Shown: positions 5,131-8,346 of the stretch, piece by piece
How positions within the stretch are numbered: position 1 is the stretch's first letter
Layout: every line of letters starts with the position of its first letter
Made by a program: the position numbers and the translations under genes
The notes under the pieces: model-generated
Database searches by the model: none
What the model saw: the letters and a program-made list of their open reading frames with translations, nothing else
What the model was told of the DNA's origin: nothing
DNA from: Treponema sp.
Lineage (GTDB): Bacteria > Spirochaetota > Spirochaetia > Treponematales > Breznakiellaceae
Assembly: GCA_031284195.1 (NCBI GenBank)
Contig: JAITAI010000177.1
Coordinates: 1 to 8,346, forward strand
Length of the DNA: 8,346 nucleotides
Direction: 5' to 3'

Positions 5131-6810
5131 CTACTCTGCTTGTTTGGATAGGATTTGCTTCAGCTTGCTTACCGGCTGGATTTGAGCTGAGAAGGTGAGC
5201 TCAAAACCCTGTTCCATGCTGCCTTCCCTATGGGCGTAATTGCTGACGATTTTGTAACCCGGCTGCAGGGAAAAGTGGAGCCACTCCAAAGGCGACCAGG
5301 TTCCCAACAGGGTGAAGGTATAGGTATAGGTCGGAATCCCCGTGGGTGGCCGGACCATATCTATAACCTCATGGGTAGGCTGATACGCGTCGGTATCAAA
5401 AATAGCGGTACTGGACTTTTCCCCTTGAGCGGCAATCACCAAGGAAAACCCCAGAGACCACTCGGATCCCGGGTGGACCTGAGTCCGCTGGTAAGTACAC
5501 CAGAAGGTTCCCGCGATTGAATCCGGCCCAAAAGGGGTCCCGGTCCAGTATCGGACGGTGATCCCATCCATTTCTACCATCTCTTTGTAATAAGACCAGC
5601 CCTTATCTTCTTTTAAATACATATAGGGATAGGTATAGACCCCCTCAAGACCGAAGACCCAGTAACCCTGGGAACTGGGCAGGGAAACTTCCAGGCCCCC
5701 TTGAAAAGCTACTGCGTCTGGAGTGAGGAATTCTTCCCAATTGGCATGTTCCATGGGCAACTGCAATTGGGTCATGGCAAAAAGACCGTAGAGCCGCAGG
5801 TATTTCCAAGGGTGATATTCGATCTTGGCCCCAAAAAAGGCTCCCACCCGGGATCCTTCGTTGTTCAATGAGGGTATGCTTTCAGGATTTAGCGCGGCAT
5901 TGTAATCGTCATAGGTTTTCCAGCCTTCGTAACTGTGGAAGATCATCATAGGGTTGAGGTACCGAAGCTCCAAAGGGGCGTTGACCATGGCTCCTTCGGT
6001 AAAGGACAGGGAGATCCGTTTATGGGGCCGCATCTGCAGATAGTGCATATAGTGGTACTTGTTGACCTCGTACTGCATAACTTCCGCAGCATACCGAATA
6101 CTAGGGGAGTAAAAGGAGAGCTGGGCGTAATTGACCCGTTCCAGGTATTCCGAAAGGATGATGCTGCCGGTCCGGGTTCTACCGAAAAAATCATCCCCAA
6201 TCCCCACCGACAGGTGGACCCCTGAAGCCTTACCAAAAGGAAAACCTGCGCTGAGGTAGGCCCGTTGGGGAATATGCACATCCCCCTGGGACGCCAGATC
6301 ACCCCAGGGAATATTGGTATAATTTTCATGCAGGGACGCAGCGTATTCGTTTTCGCCAAAATAGGGATCCATTTCTGCGGTAATATACGAACCCAAAGAA
6401 ATACTCACCGGGAGCATAAAAAGAGGACGCCGGTTGTGGTGGGTGTAGATCCAGTCCAGATCAGGATTGGTCTTGAAATACAGTTCCGGCTGCACTAGGG
6501 CATCAATATCCGCCTGGATTCCGTCGGCTTGTACCGTATACCCTGAAAACCCTTTCAGGTAATCAATAATACGATCATAGAGTACCTGGCCGCTGGGAGA
6601 AAGGGTTTCCTCGTTGATTTGTTGGAGCAAAAACCGGATCTGCCCAACGGTCAGGGAAGAATCCATAAAAAACACCACTCCCTGTTCTTGGGAAAGGATC
6701 CCCAGGGCTTCATAGACCCATTCCCCGGGATAGAGGATCTTCTGTTCCGGCAAGGACCTAAGACCTGCCACACTCCATAGCATCATCACAAGTCCCATGA
6801 TTTTACGCAT
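5131..6810 (-). CDS. Exported Wzi-like outer-membrane beta-barrel protein
   Basis: This encodes 559 residues from the chosen ATG. Residues 1-19 (MRKIMGLVMMLWSVAGLRS) form a signal peptide. A helical section follows (about 28-95, YEALGILSQEQG... QIRFLLQQINEE), as in Wzi-type proteins. Most of the remainder is alternating aromatic/polar beta strands. The stretch LSFTEGAMVN, then LRYLNPMMIFHSYEGW and LRLYGLFAMTQLQLP follows the layout that capsule-assembly Wzi proteins show, where Wzi binds surface polysaccharide. I recognise this by pattern, not by alignment. The frame is open to an ATG at 6870, but the -10 element of the likely promoter lies at 6871-6876, so transcription would begin at about that ATG or inside it. 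The ATG at 6810 also sits exactly before the signal peptide, although its Shine-Dalgarno is weak. It has the same layout as the divergent neighbour. A barrel in the outer membrane is likely; the polysaccharide role is inference. Confidence 0.7.
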   Translation of the reverse strand: MRKIMGLVMMLWSVAGLRSLPEQKILYPGEWVYEALGILSQEQGVVFFMDSSLTVGQIRFLLQQINEETLSPSGQVLYDRIIDYLKGFSGYTVQADGIQADIDALVQPELYFKTNPDLDWIYTHHNRRPLFMLPVSISLGSYITAEMDPYFGENEYAASLHENYTNIPWGDLASQGDVHIPQRAYLSAGFPFGKASGVHLSVGIGDDFFGRTRTGSIILSEYLERVNYAQLSFYSPSIRYAAEVMQYEVNKYHYMHYLQMRPHKRISLSFTEGAMVNAPLELRYLNPMMIFHSYEGWKTYDDYNAALNPESIPSLNNEGSRVGAFFGAKIEYHPWKYLRLYGLFAMTQLQLPMEHANWEEFLTPDAVAFQGGLEVSLPSSQGYWVFGLEGVYTYPYMYLKEDKGWSYYKEMVEMDGITVRYWTGTPFGPDSIAGTFWCTYQRTQVHPGSEWSLGFSLVIAAQGEKSSTAIFDTDAYQPTHEVIDMVRPPTGIPTYTYTFTLLGTWSPLEWLHFSLQPGYKIVSNYAHREGSMEQGFELTFSAQIQPVSKLKQILSKQAE

Positions 6811-6848
6811 ACTCAAGGTATTGAGCGGACTCCACCGACTATAATTTG

Positions 6849-6875
6849 TTGACATTTTCTGGTGAACCATATAAT
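6849..6875 (+). promoter_or_regulatory. Consensus promoter for the rightward Wzi-like gene
   Basis: TTGACA (6849-6854) and TATAAT (6870-6875) are both perfect sigma-70 consensus hexamers, separated by 15 nt, slightly shorter than usual. Transcription would start near 6882 and give a leader of about 55 nt before the ATG at 6938. The -10 overlaps that of the leftward promoter. Confidence 0.65.
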
Positions 6876-6898
6876 ATGCCTAATACTAATGAGGACAA
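6871..6898 (-). promoter_or_regulatory. Promoter for the leftward Wzi-like gene
   Basis: On the - strand TTGTCC (6893-6898) and TATTAT (6871-6876) are separated by 16 nt. Transcription would begin near 6864. That argues against translation from the ATG at 6870 and favours the ATG at 6810, giving a leader of roughly 55 nt. The element shares its -10 bases with the opposite promoter. Confidence 0.5.
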
Positions 6899-6925
6899 GG
6901 TTTCAGGTCAAGAGCGGGCATTCTT

Positions 6926-6931
6926 GGAGGG
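6926..6931 (+). promoter_or_regulatory. Ribosome binding site of the rightward Wzi-like gene
   Basis: GGAGGG lies 6 nt before the ATG at 6938. The nearby ATG at 6934 and GTG at 6931 share a frame that stops after a few codons, so 6938 is the start. Confidence 0.75.
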
Positions 6932-6937
6932 TGATGT

Positions 6938-8346
6938 ATGGGTAAACGGTATAGGGTTCTAGGTATGTTATGGGTTTTTATCCTAGGACCATCTCTGAGC
7001 GCCCAGACCCATGGATCCTTACCTATGGATCATCCGGTGTATTATCTCTTAGAACAAGCCCAAGCCCGAGGCTTATGCGAACCCCTTCCAGGGGTAAAAC
7101 CCTATTCCCGTAAGCTTATCCTCAAAGCCATCAATGAAATCCTCAATCATGAACCCCTTGATACCGAAGGATTCAGGTTCGGTAAAAACCTAGCTGCCAC
7201 AGAACGGCTCATCTTGGAAAAGGTAAAACAGGATTTTGAAAGAAAGCCCCCAGGACTGGATTGGCAGCGGGGGGCCTATTATTTTAATATCCCTACCAAG
7301 GGAGGGATCCGGTTTTCCGGGGATCTGGGAGTGGGTTTACGTTTGAGCTTTGGAGGAGGGGCCTATCCTGGTTCAGGGGATCTGGCCTGGGGAACGGATT
7401 CCTGGATTACCGGGTATACCAATGGTGATATAGGGGACCATTTTTCTTACAACTTTACCATTTCCGGGGGCCTTTTACGGAGCCCTCGGACTGAACTGGG
7501 GACCTATTACCCCTATTATAAGGGATTTGTAGGGGACGAAGTCCATAGCAATGAGGAGATTCCTGTTTATAGCCACCCGGAAGCCTTCTTTCCCTACACC
7601 TATCAAAAAGGCTGGGACGGTTTTCTCTTTAGCCCGGGGAATATCACCGCAGGGAGTATGAAAAACTGGCCCCAGGATATTTCCATAGGCCCGAGCCTTC
7701 TCTCCGAAGTGTCCGGGGAACTCTTTGGAGAGACCCTCCGTTACCGGTTTGGCCGGTTCCGACGGGAATGGGCAGGGATGTCCCCGGGTAGCAGCCTGGT
7801 GTTTAATGCCGCAGCCCAGCCCTTTTTAGCCCTGGAAGGTACCTTCAATCCCGTTTCCTGGTTTGCCTTCTCCGCCTTAACCGGGGTTCTGGAATATTAC
7901 AATGCCCAAGGCATAACCGAATCCGCAAAGACCAGCCAAAACGCCTTTTCCATAGAACAGCTCGAACTCAACTATAAAAACTACTTCCACTTTGATGTGG
8001 GCAGTACCGCGATTTGGCCGAAACGCTTTGAACTGGGATACCCTTTTCCCATCAATAACAACTTTCTGTACCAAAACAATATCGGCGACTTTGACAACAT
8101 GGGGCTTTTTTTTAATGTGAAAGCCCAATATCCCGGCATTGGTGGTTTGTGGTTCTCCTTTTTTGCAGATGAAATAGAAGTTTCCAGTGTTTCCCGGCTC
8201 TTTGAACTGGACCGGCACATGTTTGCCCTGCAGGCAGGGGCCAAAGTCGGGGTTCCCCTGCTTCCTTTTGGGACGCTTACGGTGAGTTACACCAAAATCG
8301 AGCCTTATTGTTATACCCATACCCGGGTCCTGGTCCCCTGGTACGG
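6938..8346 (+). CDS. Wzi-like outer-membrane beta-barrel protein (3' end cut by the window)
   Basis: The frame stays open from the ATG to the right edge, giving 469 visible residues. Residues 1-22 (MGKRYRVLGMLWVFILGPSLSA) form a signal peptide with cleavage likely after SLSA. HPVYYLLEQAQARGLCEPLPG and KPYSRKLILKAINEIL (32-68) match the helical N-terminal section typical of Wzi-type proteins (a paired helix with 'ARG' and 'KPYSR'). From about residue 113 on the protein is rich in beta strands. LRYRFGRFRREWAGMSPGSSLVFN, then PFLALE (267-300) resembles the conserved Wzi strand pair with G-R, W-G and 'L.l..A.P', and NNFLYQNNIGDFDNM and SFFADEIEV (375-415) resemble its later barrel loops. The protein is probably an outer-membrane barrel that binds or exports surface polysaccharide. 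It runs head to head with a protein of the same layout. Assignment is by pattern; the C-terminal strands are outside the window. Confidence 0.7.
   Translation, partial: MGKRYRVLGMLWVFILGPSLSAQTHGSLPMDHPVYYLLEQAQARGLCEPLPGVKPYSRKLILKAINEILNHEPLDTEGFRFGKNLAATERLILEKVKQDFERKPPGLDWQRGAYYFNIPTKGGIRFSGDLGVGLRLSFGGGAYPGSGDLAWGTDSWITGYTNGDIGDHFSYNFTISGGLLRSPRTELGTYYPYYKGFVGDEVHSNEEIPVYSHPEAFFPYTYQKGWDGFLFSPGNITAGSMKNWPQDISIGPSLLSEVSGELFGETLRYRFGRFRREWAGMSPGSSLVFNAAAQPFLALEGTFNPVSWFAFSALTGVLEYYNAQGITESAKTSQNAFSIEQLELNYKNYFHFDVGSTAIWPKRFELGYPFPINNNFLYQNNIGDFDNMGLFFNVKAQYPGIGGLWFSFFADEIEVSSVSRLFELDRHMFALQAGAKVGVPLLPFGTLTVSYTKIEPYCYTHTRVLVPWY

Noticed and set aside
4305..5185. + strand open frames rich in Phe/Leu that look like membrane peptides
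   Set aside because: They arise from the pyrimidine-rich strand of the 80-bp repeats and the antisense of the radical SAM gene. They lack ribosome binding sites and the hydrophobicity follows from poly-pyrimidine codons.
6811..6870. N-terminal extension of the leftward Wzi-like protein to the ATG at 6870
   Set aside because: The probable -10 element directly adjoins that ATG, so the transcript would begin at or after it. The signal peptide starts at the ATG at 6810. This stays open if the promoter call is wrong.
7877..8320. - strand open frame of 147 codons opposite the rightward Wzi-like gene
   Set aside because: The + strand frame has a clear signal peptide, ribosome binding site, promoter and beta-barrel pattern. 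The antisense frame has none of these.

Overview
The window looks like the chromosome of a host-associated spirochaete, most likely a Treponema of the termite-gut type. This is inference, not a search result. It rests on relaxed spirochaetal lipoboxes, serine/threonine-rich surface lipoproteins with fibronectin type III (FN3) repeats, large Wzi-like outer-membrane barrels, and repeat-rich intergenic DNA. No rRNA, tRNA, CRISPR array or transposase is visible.

Left part (1-3606, + strand). The window opens with the last 59 codons of an unidentified protein. A promoter-like sequence and short leader follow, then two lipoprotein genes with almost identical beginnings. The first (390-860) is small: signal peptide, Asn/Asp-rich linker, one FN3 domain, and a short tail that is an out-of-frame reading of the next gene's leader. 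The second (871-3552) is an 893-residue surface lipoprotein: three FN3 domains, a von Willebrand factor A (VWA)-like region, a fourth FN3 domain and a C-terminal beta-sandwich. Its VWA segments appear in a permuted order, with the DxSxS metal-binding strand at the end instead of the beginning. A 481-bp tandem duplication created the pair. The stop codon of the first gene lies inside the ribosome binding site of the second. A strong hairpin terminator ends the unit.

Middle (3607-5130). Between two convergent terminators lies a minisatellite of six 23-bp units, most of which can fold into a hairpin. On the - strand comes a radical SAM enzyme with CX3CX2C and four C-terminal cysteines. Its start codon is adjacent to, and its Shine-Dalgarno lies within, an array of 80-bp tandem repeats. 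The array also encodes a tiny Lys/Arg-rich reading frame that overlaps the radical SAM start as ATGA.

Right part (5131-8346). Two exported Wzi-like beta-barrel proteins are transcribed head to head. They diverge from a compact, nearly symmetric promoter whose -10 elements overlap completely. The leftward barrel gene probably reads on into the radical SAM gene. The rightward one runs off the window end.

As a whole the window is dominated by cell-surface functions: lipoproteins with adhesive or metal-binding modules, and outer-membrane barrels possibly linked to surface polysaccharide. The radical SAM enzyme may belong to the same unit as the leftward barrel. No specific pathway can be named from sequence alone.
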